Shown here: positions 9,321 through 18,782 of the stretch, in pieces
Layout: each line of letters opens with the position of its first letter
Position numbering within the stretch: the stretch's first letter is position 1
Assembly: GCA_040766665.1 (NCBI GenBank)
Contig: JAXGQD010000006.1
Coordinates: 153,375 to 217,374, forward strand
Length of the DNA stretch: 64,000 bases
From: JAXGQD01 sp040766665
GTDB taxonomy: Bacteria > Bacillota > Clostridia > Saccharofermentanales > Fastidiosipilaceae
Direction of reading: 5' to 3'
Position numbers and translations under genes: made by a program
Notes under the pieces: generated by a model
Databases searched by the model: none
What the model was told of the DNA's origin: nothing
Seen by the model: the letters and a program-made list of their open reading frames with translations, nothing else

Positions 9321-10184
9321 ATGGAACGAGCACATCTGACGGAAACCAAGCGCCTGGTGGTCAAGGTCGGCACATCGACAATCACCCATCACGACGGCGC
9401 GCTGAACCTGGAAAACATCGAACACCTATGCCGCATGTTGGTGAATCAGAAGCACAAAGGCCGTGAGGTAGTGCTGGTGACATCGGGTGCGATTGCGGTC
9501 GGTCTGCATCGTCTGCGCCTGCGCCAACGCCCCGAAAGCCTGCGTGAAAAACAGGCCATCGCCGCCATCGGTCAGGTTGATTTAATGAATATCTACAGCC
9601 GTTTTCTGGCTGAATATGACCAAAACTGTGCGCAAATCCTAATGACCCGAGGTGATGTGGATGACCCGCAGACGCTCGAAAACATCACCAACACTTTTGA
9701 CGCGCTGTTGGAACTCGATGTCCTGCCCATCGTCAATGAAAACGATACCGTTTCCACAACCGAGGTGATGTTCAATGGCACCTTCGGCGACAACGACAGC
9801 CTTTCTGCTATTGTGGCGCGCATCGTCCATGCCGACACTTTGATTTTGCTCTCGGACATTGAAGGCCTCTATGATTGCGACCCTCATCTCAATGAAGACG
9901 CCCGTTTCATCTCGACGGTGGAAGCAGTCGACGAAGACATCATGCTGACCGCAGGCGGGCAAGGCTCTTGGCGCGGAACTGGAGGCATGATTTCAAAATT
10001 AAATGCGGCAAAAGTCGCCAGCGCGGCCGGCATCGACATGATCATCACCCACGGCAACAAGCCCAATGACGTTAACCGCATCCTGGACGGCGAAGAAATC
10101 GGTACTTGGTTCATTCCTAGCAGAAAAGAAGTTATTGAAGAAGACGAATTCTTGAATGTTAACAGTGAAATATTAGAACAGTAG
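9321..10184 (+). CDS. proB: Glutamate 5-kinase ProB (short form without PUA domain)
   Basis: First step of proline synthesis: ATP-dependent phosphorylation of glutamate. 287 residues of amino-acid-kinase fold: KRLVVKVGTSTIT at the N-terminus, TSGAIAVG near residue 56, NENDTVST near 137, LLSDIEGLYD near 175, and GGMISKLNAAKVASAAGI near 220. There is no C-terminal PUA domain, as in short Gram-positive homologues. The start at 9321 is taken because the kinase fold begins there; the frame is open 66 bases further upstream without a better site. No proA follows; the AT-rich catabolic island starts directly after. Confidence 0.9.
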   Translation: MERAHLTETKRLVVKVGTSTITHHDGALNLENIEHLCRMLVNQKHKGREVVLVTSGAIAVGLHRLRLRQRPESLREKQAIAAIGQVDLMNIYSRFLAEYDQNCAQILMTRGDVDDPQTLENITNTFDALLELDVLPIVNENDTVSTTEVMFNGTFGDNDSLSAIVARIVHADTLILLSDIEGLYDCDPHLNEDARFISTVEAVDEDIMLTAGGQGSWRGTGGMISKLNAAKVASAAGIDMIITHGNKPNDVNRILDGEEIGTWFIPSRKEVIEEDEFLNVNSEILEQ

Positions 10185-10280
10185 AAATCTCTAATACTAG
10201 CAAGATACAAAAACCAAAATCCAAAATAAAAATACGTCGTTTACTGTTTCAGTAATTATTTCGGAATGATTTTCGACCTG

Positions 10281-10313
10281 TTGACAGTCAATAGTAGCGG
10301 TGCTAATATATTA
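10281..10313 (+). promoter_or_regulatory. Sigma-A promoter with palindromic operator, aminotransferase 1 operon
   Basis: TTGACA (10281-10286), 17 bases, TAATAT (10304-10309): near consensus. The 10-bp palindrome TAATATATTA (10304-10313) overlaps the -10 box. The same palindrome is found at 18722, 31828 and 42484 in other promoters of the island, so it is a candidate operator for the GntR protein encoded at 30707. Confidence 0.75.
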
Positions 10314-10378
10314 ATGTACAAACGCTTTTGTGTTAAATATGTGTTCCGTGCCCCTATTTCATTAAAAGGAGAATCGAC

Positions 10379-11794
10379 ATGTCAAAGAAAGTTTACCAGG
10401 AATTACTCGAGTCTATTCAAAATAATCCAAAGACCACACCAAAAAACAAGGAGTTTTTGGAACAGTTTTTAACCTTGGAACACCCCGGCGATGTTTTATT
10501 TACGAAATGGTCAAATCCACCAATTATGAAGCGTGGGGAAGGTATCGATATATGGGATGTAGATGGTAAACACTATATTGACTGTATTACAGGTATGTCT
10601 TGCATGAATATAGGTCATTCAGATAAACGTATTGCAGATGCAATGCATGATCAGTATATGAATGAATTAGATAACTGGTTCGACTTTCCTTCACCGGAAC
10701 GATTGAGACTCGCACAAAGATTGATTGATTTAGCTCCGGGAGATTATCGTAAGCGTGTTCGTTTTGCCTTGTCCGGATCGGACGCGGTTGAAAACGCTAT
10801 TAGAATTGCGCGCTACCATACAAAGAAGACGCAAATTATCTCCTTTTATGGTGGGTACCATGGCCAAAATACGGCAACGATGGGTTTGACCGGTGCCGGT
10901 AGCATGCATCGTTGGTATAATCCGGTCCCTTCGCAGGATAATGGCATTGAACGTTTTGCTTACCCGTATTGCTATCAATGTGTTTATGACAAGGAACCTG
11001 AAACATGTGAGTTCTTTTGTATGAAAGCCATCGAAAAGCTTATGGATTCTTCACAAACCAGTTTGGGTAATCCGTCTGCAGGAGTCAATAATATTGCTGC
11101 AATGATTGTTGAACCTTGTCAAAGTTCTGCGGGATATGTTGTTCCCCCACTTGGTTTCTTGAAAAAGCTGCGTGAGATGGCAGATAAGTATGGATTTATC
11201 TTGATTTTTGATGAAATACAAACCGGAATGGGTCGCACGGGTAAGATGTTTGCTTGTGAGCATGAGGGTGTTGCTCCTGATATTCTCCTGATTGGTAAGG
11301 CGTTGGGCGCCGGCATACCTATGAGTGCTGTTGTGGGTCGCGCAGAATATTTCGAGGATACTGCCCCCGGATTCATTTGTTCGACGTATGCGGGTTACTC
11401 AATGGGCTGTCGTGTAGGCAATACGGTATTAGATATTATCGAGGAAGATAATCTTCTTGAAAAATGCACCGCTTCGGGTGAATATGTAGAGTCATTGCTT
11501 ACAGAGTTTATTAAAAAGCATCCTAGTTTGGGCTCTTACTCAAGAAGAGGGGTGTTCCTTGGTCTGGAATTTGTTATGGACAGAGAAAAGAGAACGCCAG
11601 CCAGAAAACTCACACCAGAATTAGTTGACAATCTTCGTGAAGCGGGTTTGTTGGCACAACTCAATGGCTATTACGGCAACCGAATTTCGTTCATTCCTCC
11701 GATTTCTGTAACGCCTGAGAACTGGGACGATATTTTTGCCATCTTGGAAACAGAAGTGTCAAAAATTGAAGAAAAATATGGACTGACTTCCTAA
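10379..11794 (+). CDS. Class III PLP-dependent aminotransferase 1
   Basis: 471 residues of the GabT / ornithine aminotransferase fold. Visible marks: ALSGSDAVENAIR near residue 133 (PLP phosphate site), FYGGYHGQ near 156, FDEIQTGMGRTG near 277 (PLP-ring Asp), and the PLP Lys in LLIGKALGAG near 304. A C-x2-C-x8-C-x3-C cluster (YCYQC...C...C near residue 198-213) is present, as in some prokaryotic GABA-type enzymes. It is a clear paralogue of the gene at 18783. It leads an operon with the transhydrogenase genes, which could handle reducing power from the same pathway. Amino donor and acceptor cannot be read from sequence. Confidence 0.9.
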   Translation: MSKKVYQELLESIQNNPKTTPKNKEFLEQFLTLEHPGDVLFTKWSNPPIMKRGEGIDIWDVDGKHYIDCITGMSCMNIGHSDKRIADAMHDQYMNELDNWFDFPSPERLRLAQRLIDLAPGDYRKRVRFALSGSDAVENAIRIARYHTKKTQIISFYGGYHGQNTATMGLTGAGSMHRWYNPVPSQDNGIERFAYPYCYQCVYDKEPETCEFFCMKAIEKLMDSSQTSLGNPSAGVNNIAAMIVEPCQSSAGYVVPPLGFLKKLREMADKYGFILIFDEIQTGMGRTGKMFACEHEGVAPDILLIGKALGAGIPMSAVVGRAEYFEDTAPGFICSTYAGYSMGCRVGNTVLDIIEEDNLLEKCTASGEYVESLLTEFIKKHPSLGSYSRRGVFLGLEFVMDREKRTPARKLTPELVDNLREAGLLAQLNGYYGNRISFIPPISVTPENWDDIFAILETEVSKIEEKYGLTS

Positions 11795-11883
11795 CGAGAA
11801 CAAGTTTTAATAACAACCCCCGAACCTGAGTACTTACTATAGGCTATTTTTAGCACGTCAAAATTATGAAGGAGAAGAAGTAT

Positions 11884-13047
11884 ATGAAAATCGGAGTCCC
11901 TAAAGAAATCATGAAAGATGAAGCAAGGGTAGCTGCCAGTCCTGAGACGGTAAAAAAAATGAGCGATGCAGGCTGGACAGTCTATATAGAAAATAATGCT
12001 GGATTAGGTGCCCATTACACGAACGAAGAGTATGTGACAGCCGGTGCAACAATCATTGATGATGCCCAAGAGTTGTATGATCTATCCGAATTAATACTCA
12101 AGGTCAAAGAACCGCAATTCAATCAAGAAAAACAAAAAGATGAAGTTGATATGATGCACAAGGGTCAAATGCTGATTACCTTTATTCACCCTGCTTCTCC
12201 GATAAACCATAATATGGTAAGAAAAATGGCAAACAACGGTGTAAATAGCATTACACTTGATGGGATTCCGAGAATTTCTAGGGCACAGAACATGGATGCT
12301 TTAACGTCAATGAGCACTTGTGCTGGCTACAAAGGGATTTTGATGGCTGCAAATTATTTGCCGAAGTTTATTCCTCAAATCTTTTCAGCGGTCGGTATGA
12401 TGAAACCTCTTAATGCATTGATAATTGGCTCTGGTGTTGGTGGTTTGCAAGCCATCGCTACAGCAAAACGTCTTGGTGCCCAAGTTTATGCCGCTGACAT
12501 AAGACCGGATGCCATCGAACAGGCAAAATCGCTCGGTGCGAAAGTAGTAGACCTAAGCATTCCGGCTTCAGAGGCGGTGGGTGAAGGTGGTTATGCCCAA
12601 GAATTATCCGCCGATTTATTGGCTGTGGAACGCGAGCAACTCGCCAAAGTCTTACCCGATATGGATATCGTATTCTGTTCCGCCCTCGTTCCGGGCAAAG
12701 AAGCGCCGATATTGATTAGTCCTGAAATGCTGAAAACAATGAAATCAGGTTCGGTCATCGTAGATATTTCCATTGACCAAGGTGGAAACTGCGCTAGTAC
12801 GGTATCCGGTGAAATAGCAAAAGTTGACCAAATCACAATTATTGGGACAAAAAACATTCCCGGTCTCCTCCCTGTCAGTTCTACTTGGATGTTTGCACAA
12901 AACATGTTTAACCTGATCAACTATTTGATTAAAGACGGAGAGCTGGTTTTAGATCGAAGTGATGAGATTATCGAGAAGTCACTTTGTACCATAAACGGAG
13001 AGATTGTCCATAAAGGCGCGCTGGAAGCGATGGCCACTCACAAGTAA
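11884..13047 (+). CDS. pntAA: Transhydrogenase alpha subunit, NAD-binding domain I (PntAA)
   Basis: 387 residues homologous to alanine dehydrogenase and to domain I of proton-translocating NAD(P) transhydrogenase. MKIGVPKE start, the RQD-loop region SRAQNMDALTSMSTCAGYKG near residue 135-154, dinucleotide fold GSGVGGLQAIATAKRLGA near 180-197 followed by ADIRPDA, where the Asp binds the NAD ribose. Separation of domain I from the membrane part follows the three-polypeptide arrangement known from Rhodospirillum. ATG at 11884 follows GAAGGAG. Alanine dehydrogenase itself is the alternative, but the following two genes settle it. Confidence 0.9.
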   Translation: MKIGVPKEIMKDEARVAASPETVKKMSDAGWTVYIENNAGLGAHYTNEEYVTAGATIIDDAQELYDLSELILKVKEPQFNQEKQKDEVDMMHKGQMLITFIHPASPINHNMVRKMANNGVNSITLDGIPRISRAQNMDALTSMSTCAGYKGILMAANYLPKFIPQIFSAVGMMKPLNALIIGSGVGGLQAIATAKRLGAQVYAADIRPDAIEQAKSLGAKVVDLSIPASEAVGEGGYAQELSADLLAVEREQLAKVLPDMDIVFCSALVPGKEAPILISPEMLKTMKSGSVIVDISIDQGGNCASTVSGEIAKVDQITIIGTKNIPGLLPVSSTWMFAQNMFNLINYLIKDGELVLDRSDEIIEKSLCTINGEIVHKGALEAMATHK

Positions 13048-13057
13048 AGGTGAAGTC

Positions 13058-13357
13058 ATGCAACAACTGTTTTTAGTCTTGATTTTTTTGGTGGCGACTT
13101 GGGCGGGATATAAAATCATTAACAGAGTCCCGAGCTTGTTACATACCCCCCTGATGTCAGGTATGAATGCCTTTTCCGGTGTGACGGTCTTAGGGTGCTT
13201 GCTTGTAACCGCAACGGCAGTCCATTGGGAGAGTAAAATTCTCGGTGTTATTGCGATTGTACTGGCCATGATTAATGTGGCGGGTGGCTTTGCTGTCACC
13301 CATCGAATGTTAAGAATGTTTCACAGAAAAGGAAATCAGAAGAGCAATGATGAATAG
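13058..13357 (+). CDS. pntAB: Transhydrogenase alpha subunit, membrane domain (PntAB)
   Basis: 99 residues, three hydrophobic segments (about 2-20, 35-55 and 60-85), matching the short domain II piece of split PntA. It contains PSLLHTPLMSGMNAFSGV near residue 25-42, the strongly conserved signature of this subunit. SD AAGGTG before the ATG at 13058. The stop overlaps the start of pntB by eleven bases, indicating translational coupling. Confidence 0.9.
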   Translation: MQQLFLVLIFLVATWAGYKIINRVPSLLHTPLMSGMNAFSGVTVLGCLLVTATAVHWESKILGVIAIVLAMINVAGGFAVTHRMLRMFHRKGNQKSNDE

Positions 13358-15472
13358 TTTTTTGCCACAGTTTACTTTACAAAGCAGTAAGCTGTTAAGC
13401 GTGATGGGGATACCACTGCGCTCTGCCCTCTATTTCACGGCAGTAGCAATCTTAGTGGCGATGGTACTTTTCGGTATCTCTCGTATGTCCAAAGTAGAAA
13501 CGGCAGTGAGCGGAAATCAAATCGGGACCGTCTCTATGCTTTTAGCGATCGTCCTTACTCTATGGTATTTTGACATTTTTCGCTGGGCGGAATTATGGAT
13601 AGGTTTGCTTATTGGTAGCGCTCTAGGCTTGTTACTTGCTAAAAAAGTCAAGATGATTGAAATGCCAGAAATGGTGGGCTTGTTCAATGGCTTTGGTGGC
13701 TTAGCTTCGATGATAGCGGCTATTCTGGTCTTACAGCAACAAAACCTTCAACTAAGCGGTGGTTGGGAACAGATGTTTGCTATAGCAACATCCGGTTTAG
13801 CGATTTTTGTTGGTGGTGTTACTTGGTTAGGAAGTGTCATAGCTGCTGCGAAATTGCATAAGCTGATTTCTCAGAGACCACGTGTTTTTAAGCATCATCA
13901 AGTTTGGATGATTTTAAGCCTTGTGATTTCTCTAATAACAATCGTTTTAATGATGATTCCATCTTTTAATACCCCCTTAGGTAAAACACTGAACATTATT
14001 GTGGCGGTAGTGAGCTCTCAAGTTTTCGGTTACTTTTTTGCCATCCGCGTGGGTGGAGCGGACATGCCCATCACCATATCCCTACTTAACTCCTTCTCCG
14101 GGGTAGCCGGCTCCATAGCCGGTATGGCAATAATGGACCCTTTGCTGGTTGTGGTGGGTGGTATCGTCGGCGCATCCGGTATTATTTTGACGCAGATCAT
14201 GTGTCGAGCCATGAACCGCAAGCTTATGGACATCCTGTTAGGCAAAACCACAGCGCTAGCTCCGGCTAAACCTACCATAGTAGAGGTTGTTACGGAGACT
14301 ACGGCAACAGTAGAATCAATAGCTGTTGATCAAGAAAAGGTAAACTCTGACACTACTGTAAATACGGTTGAGGACTCGATGCAGTTAAGTGCCGATTGGC
14401 TCTCGAAGCAGAGAATATTTTTATCGTACCCGGTTATGGGATGGCTTTGTCTCAAGCTCAAAACAGTTTGAAAAATTTGGTCAGTTTTTTGGAAGATCAA
14501 GGCAAAACAGTGCGTTACGCCATCCACCCTGTGGCAGGACGAATGCCCGGTCACATGAATGTATTGTTAGCAGAAGTGGACATTCCCTATGATAATCTCT
14601 TGGAAATGGACGAAGCTAATCCTATGTTTAAAGAAACAGACGTAACACTGGTAGTTGGCGCAAATGATGTAGTGAATCCCGCAGCGAATACAGCGGTTGG
14701 CACACCAATCTACGGCATGCCGGTGCTCTCAATACAGGACTCTAAACATATCATTATCTGTAATATGGACGATGCTCCTGGCTATGCAGGCGTTGATAAC
14801 CCTCTGTATAAAGAGGCTCAGGATTCTTCTGAACAAGTGCTCTTTGTTAAAGGTGATGCTAAGGATAATTTGGATAAAATTTCCACTAAGTTATCTGAGC
14901 TAAAGGCTACAGCACAGAGCGATGAAAGATTGCCTCTTTCTGATAAAGATTTTGTCCATGAAGCCGCACAATGGTTACAGGAAGCAAAGCAACTTATTGT
15001 GGTGCCAGGCTACGGTCTAGCGGTTTCTCAAGCCCAAAGTCATTTAAAAGCACTTATTGATCAGCTCGAGAAAAGTGGCGTTGAAGTGGAATATGCCATT
15101 CATCCGGTTGCCGGTCGGATGCCAGGCCATATGAATGTACTCCTAGCAGAGGTCGATGTGCCTTATGAAAAACTAAAGGAGATGGAAGAAGTTAATCCCA
15201 AGTTCGCTGAAGCCGATGTCGTTTTGGCTATCGGAGCAAATGATGTGATTAATCCTGCAGCAAATACCGAAGTGGGAACACCGATTTATGGAATGCCTGT
15301 TTTACATGTTGATCAAGGCAAAAGAATCATTATCTGTAATTTTGACATGAACCCCGGCTATGCAGGAGTAGATAATCCGTTATATAAAGCAGCAAACCAA
15401 GCGGGCAGTAAAGTACTTGCTCTCATAGGTGACGCGAAAGAATCCATTCAGCAATTGGCTGCTGCTCTGTAG
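13347..15472 (+). CDS. pntB: Transhydrogenase beta subunit PntB with two tandem copies of domain III (sequence frameshifted)
   Basis: Restoring one missing base near 14403 gives about 708 residues against roughly 460 for a normal PntB. Residues 1-310 are the membrane domain with about eight or nine helices. Then come two complete domain III modules: copy 1 from about 14410 (FIVPGYGMALSQAQ, IHPVAGRMPGHMNVLLAEVD, GANDVVNPAANT, PGYAGVDNPLY) and copy 2 from about 14990 (VVPGYGLAVSQAQ and the same series). In E. coli the segment before GYAG reads FKRSMNT and its Lys-Arg binds the NADP 2'-phosphate. Here it is CNMDDAP in copy 1 and CNFDMNP in copy 2, so the basic pair is absent and an acidic residue is present. 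Cofactor preference may therefore be NAD(H). No slippery site supports programmed frameshifting. Confidence 0.88.
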
Positions 15473-15695
15473 GATTCGGGAGATTTGTAACTTAAGTTAA
15501 ATCCCACAAATTTGAGAGCCACTTAGAATGTACTACTTTGGTATAATGCAAATAATGATGATTTTAATGATAATAAAAAGTGGTCATAGTAGCTTTTGCA
15601 AGAAGTCCATATTGCTGTAAATGTTATCGCTAAACCGTCAAGCAAGTGTAACGAGGATGAGGAATGATTAATCGCCAAGGATAAGGAGAATCAGC
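15473..15695 (+). promoter_or_regulatory. Intergenic leader with extended -10 promoter
   Basis: TGGTATAAT at 15539-15547 is an extended -10 box without a recognisable -35. It would start a separate transcript for the isomerase / SDR / oxidoreductase genes. SD AAGGAG lies at the right edge. Confidence 0.4.
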
Positions 15696-16487
15696 ATGTA
15701 TATCGAAAAAAAAGTAACTAGAGGGTACAACGAGTACACAGATATTGATGTAAATGATGGGTCAGGATCTTTAATGGATGTGGGACTATTGGTATTAGAA
15801 GCTGGAGATAGCTATGAATTCTATAGTGAGAACAAAGAGAGTTCTTGGTTGATGTTTGTTGGTCAGGCAACAGTCGAGTATGATGGCAAAACTGTAGAAA
15901 TGAATCGTCCGAACCCATTTGATTACAATCCCTGGTGTATGTTGATGTCAGCAGGCCAACGTTGCATTTTAAGAGCACAAAGTCATTCAGAGTTTTATGT
16001 TCAGGCAACATATAATGACAATAAGTATGGCACATACCTCTATACTCCTGAAACAACCGATACATGGAGGCGAGGCGCAGATGGCGAACTCAACAATCTG
16101 ATGAAACGCGACGTCAGGACTTGCTATGATTACACAAATGCACCATTCTCGAAAATGGTTTTAGGCGAAGTCGTTAATTTACCGGGCCGTTGGTCGAGTT
16201 ACCCTCCCCATGCCCATCCTCAACCCGAAGTCTATTTCTATTATTTTGAGAAACCAATGGGCTTTGGTGCCGGTTGGGCTGATGGAGAGCTTCATGAGTT
16301 ACACCATCATGGAGCACTTATTATCACAAAAGAAGTGCATCCTCAGGTTATGGCTCCAGGTTATGCATGTTGCTATGCATGGGGAATAAGACATTTTGAT
16401 GATAATCCCTGGGAAAAGACCAGAGTTGACGATCCCGTCCATTCATGGCTATTAGATAATCCTCAGTATTGGGGTATGAATGATTAA
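15696..16487 (+). CDS. KduI/IolB-family sugar isomerase (5-deoxy-glucuronate isomerase-like)
   Basis: 263 residues of the bicupin KduI/IolB family. The metal site is visible as YPPHAHPQPEVYFYYFEKP near residue 167-186 (HxH plus downstream Glu) with a later His in GIRHFDDNP near 228. IolB converts 5-deoxyglucuronate to 2-deoxy-5-keto-gluconate in inositol breakdown; KduI acts on 4-deoxy-5-keto-uronate. The neighbours include an aldolase, a kinase-like enzyme, IolG-like and IolE/IolH-like folds, which resembles an inositol-type layout, but no IolD or IolC is present. So the reaction type (aldose-ketose isomerisation of an acidic or deoxy sugar) is fair and the exact substrate is open. Confidence 0.75.
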   Translation: MYIEKKVTRGYNEYTDIDVNDGSGSLMDVGLLVLEAGDSYEFYSENKESSWLMFVGQATVEYDGKTVEMNRPNPFDYNPWCMLMSAGQRCILRAQSHSEFYVQATYNDNKYGTYLYTPETTDTWRRGADGELNNLMKRDVRTCYDYTNAPFSKMVLGEVVNLPGRWSSYPPHAHPQPEVYFYYFEKPMGFGAGWADGELHELHHHGALIITKEVHPQVMAPGYACCYAWGIRHFDDNPWEKTRVDDPVHSWLLDNPQYWGMND

Positions 16488-16521
16488 ACTAATGCAGTTG
16501 AGCATGTAAAAGGCATAACTA

Positions 16522-17256
16522 ATGAATAGAAAAGGCAGAACTGCCTTAGTTACAGGTGGCGGGCGAGGGATTGGCCGTGCAATTGCAATACAGTTAGCTA
16601 AAGACGGTTATGACGTCATCGTCACCTATAATACCTCTGTGCAGAAAACCCAGATGTTCACCAAGTCTTATGCTGAGCAAGGATATTCATTGCTTGCTGA
16701 ACATTGTGATATTTCGCAAACCTATGCCATCGAAAAATTGTTTTCAACCATCCAATTTAAACATCCACCATTAGCTGTATTGGTAAATAACGCCGCAATT
16801 TCGAATACTCTCAGTATTGATGAAATTGATGAATACGAGTGGGATAAAATGTTGGATACTAACTTAAAGTCTGTTTTCTTTTGTAGCAAAAAGGCTTTTC
16901 AGCTGATGCGAAATGAGAATTATGGCAGAATAATCAGCCTTTCGTCTATAGCAGGTCAACGAGGTGGGCATTATTCGGCTGCCCATTATACTGCAGCCAA
17001 AGGTGGAGTCATGAGCATGATGAAATCTTTTGCATTGTCCGGAGCGCCATTTAACATAACCGCCAACTGCGTTTCACCGGGTGTTGTAAAAACAGAAATG
17101 TCAGAGCAGGAAGGAATTGGAATTTCCGGCATTCCCTTGAACAGGATGGCTTATCCTGAAGAAATAGCCCACGCCGTTTCTTTTCTTGCAGCAGAAGAAT
17201 CTGCTTATATCACAGGTGTTACTCTTGATGTCAACGGCGGACAACTTATGCGCTAA
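16522..17256 (+). CDS. Short-chain dehydrogenase/reductase 1
   Basis: 244 residues, classical SDR. Cofactor motif TGGGRGIGRA near residue 9, NNAAIS near 88, catalytic Ser in SLSSIAGQRGG near 138 and Tyr-x3-Lys in YTAAK near 155. The C-terminus GVTLDVNGGQLMR is typical of ketoreductases. Belongs to the same run as the upstream isomerase and downstream oxidoreductase with gaps of about 30 bases. A role in oxidising or reducing a hydroxyl of the catabolised sugar is likely; FabG function is less likely here because no fatty-acid gene is near. Confidence 0.85.
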   Translation: MNRKGRTALVTGGGRGIGRAIAIQLAKDGYDVIVTYNTSVQKTQMFTKSYAEQGYSLLAEHCDISQTYAIEKLFSTIQFKHPPLAVLVNNAAISNTLSIDEIDEYEWDKMLDTNLKSVFFCSKKAFQLMRNENYGRIISLSSIAGQRGGHYSAAHYTAAKGGVMSMMKSFALSGAPFNITANCVSPGVVKTEMSEQEGIGISGIPLNRMAYPEEIAHAVSFLAAEESAYITGVTLDVNGGQLMR

Positions 17257-17285
17257 GCAATGCTAAAACAGCAGAGGAAAGAATC

Positions 17286-18383
17286 ATGAACGAAATAAAT
17301 GTCGGTATTATAGGCTGTGGACGGGTAGCATTAGAAAAACATTTACCGGGTTTGACGGCTATTGAAGGAGTCAACGTAATTGCCTTTCATAATACCAGCA
17401 GAAGCAAGGCGGAACACGCTGCTGCTCAGTTTGGAGCACCCGGAGCACAAGTTTATGACAGTCCTGAAGCGCTCTTTAGAAATAAGGATATTGATGTTGT
17501 GCACATTTGCACTAATGCCAATACACATGCTGAGTTGAGTATCATGGCAATGGAGGCAGGTAAGCACGTGATGTGCGAAAAGCCCATGGCATCCAATATG
17601 GTTGAAGCTCAGAACATGCTGGATACTTCCCAAAAAACCGATAAAAAATTATCCATAGCATGCCAAAATCGCTTTAGAGAGGATAGTTTGTTTCTTAAAA
17701 AAGTCTGTGAAGAGGGTGATCTAGGTGAAATATATTTCGCCAAAGCTATCGCTTTGCGGCGCAGGGCAGTTCCGCAATGGCTCTTGCTGAGCGAAGCAGA
17801 ACAAGGTGGCGGACCATTATTAGATATTGGTACACATGCATTAGATCTCACCTTATGGATGATGGATAACTTTAAGCCTAAAATGGTTGTTGGCAGTCAT
17901 TATCGGAAACTGGCTGGAAGGAAGGATGAACCCAATTTATGGGGAGCCTGGGATCCCCATAAATTCTTTATCCCGGAGTCTGCTTTTGCTTTTATTCAGA
18001 TGCAAGACGGAGCAACCGTAATGCTCGAGTCAAGCTGGGCATTGAATATTCGCGAAACTGGCGAAGCCAGAACTTTGCTCTGTGGAACCAAGGGTGGGGC
18101 AGACATGTCTGACGGGCTTTGGTTGAATGGTTCTACTCATGGAAGCTTATATGAAAAACATATGAGTTTCGATAAGCATCTCAATTTCGGTATTAACAAA
18201 TTTGATTACTCAGATCATAGCTTTTATGGATATTCAGCTTACGCAGAAGCACAGTCATGGATAGATTGTGTAAGAAATGATACGGAACCTGTAGTTAAAG
18301 CCGATGAAGCCTTTATTGTTTTTAAAATATTAGAGGCGATAAAAACGTCTGCTCAAACCGGTAAGCCAGTATATTTTGAATGA
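17286..18383 (+). CDS. Gfo/Idh/MocA-family oxidoreductase
   Basis: 365 residues. N-terminal Rossmann domain with VGIIGCGRVALEKHLPGL near residues 5-22, the family signature MCEKPMASN near 96-104 (Lys of EKP), and the C-terminal domain beginning with GGGPLLDIGTHALDL near 177-191 (catalytic His). NAD(P)-dependent oxidation of cyclitols or sugars is usual for the family (inositol 2-dehydrogenase IolG is a member). SD GAGGAAAG. End of a three-gene transcript; a 0.4-kb gap with a new promoter follows. Confidence 0.87.
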   Translation: MNEINVGIIGCGRVALEKHLPGLTAIEGVNVIAFHNTSRSKAEHAAAQFGAPGAQVYDSPEALFRNKDIDVVHICTNANTHAELSIMAMEAGKHVMCEKPMASNMVEAQNMLDTSQKTDKKLSIACQNRFREDSLFLKKVCEEGDLGEIYFAKAIALRRRAVPQWLLLSEAEQGGGPLLDIGTHALDLTLWMMDNFKPKMVVGSHYRKLAGRKDEPNLWGAWDPHKFFIPESAFAFIQMQDGATVMLESSWALNIRETGEARTLLCGTKGGADMSDGLWLNGSTHGSLYEKHMSFDKHLNFGINKFDYSDHSFYGYSAYAEAQSWIDCVRNDTEPVVKADEAFIVFKILEAIKTSAQTGKPVYFE

Positions 18384-18782
18384 CGTAATAAGAAGGATTA
18401 ATACAGAATACTCGGAGCTAGTAAAAATTTAACAGAGTTAACTGATAGCCTGTTACTCTTCAATAAAGGTAGTACCGACTTTTTAACTTCAAGAGCGCTT
18501 ATTATCATTTGAAAGAGCTGAGTAATGCTCAAAGAGTTTTGTATCACTTACTTAATTACAAGTGTGAGATTTGAATAGAATTATATTGACATAATATTTA
18601 ATGGATTAACTTGTTCTAATACAACTGGTTCATATATCATTTACTTGTAAAAAATAACAAAAGATTCGCAAATTGTGTGTTTTGAATTGTGAAAATACAC
18701 TTGACAGACATCTGGTATAGTAATATATTAAATAAAAGTCGTGTATTCTTTTTTGGTTTTTCTTATGGCAGGAGGATGCAAT
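18384..18782 (+). promoter_or_regulatory. AT-rich intergenic region with promoter and operator for aminotransferase 2 operon
   Basis: No gene. TTGACA at 18702-18707, 17 bases, TATATT at 18725-18730. TAATATATTA occupies 18722-18731, over the -10 region, as in front of aminotransferase 1. AGGAGG at 18771-18776 is the ribosome site. Confidence 0.7.

Noticed and set aside
11884..13047. Stand-alone alanine dehydrogenase
   Set aside because: The fold is shared, but the next two genes encode the matching PntAB and PntB membrane parts.
14390..14430. Programmed -1 frameshift in pntB
   Set aside because: No slippery heptamer or downstream stem is present at the join, and the same one-base-loss pattern affects unrelated housekeeping genes.
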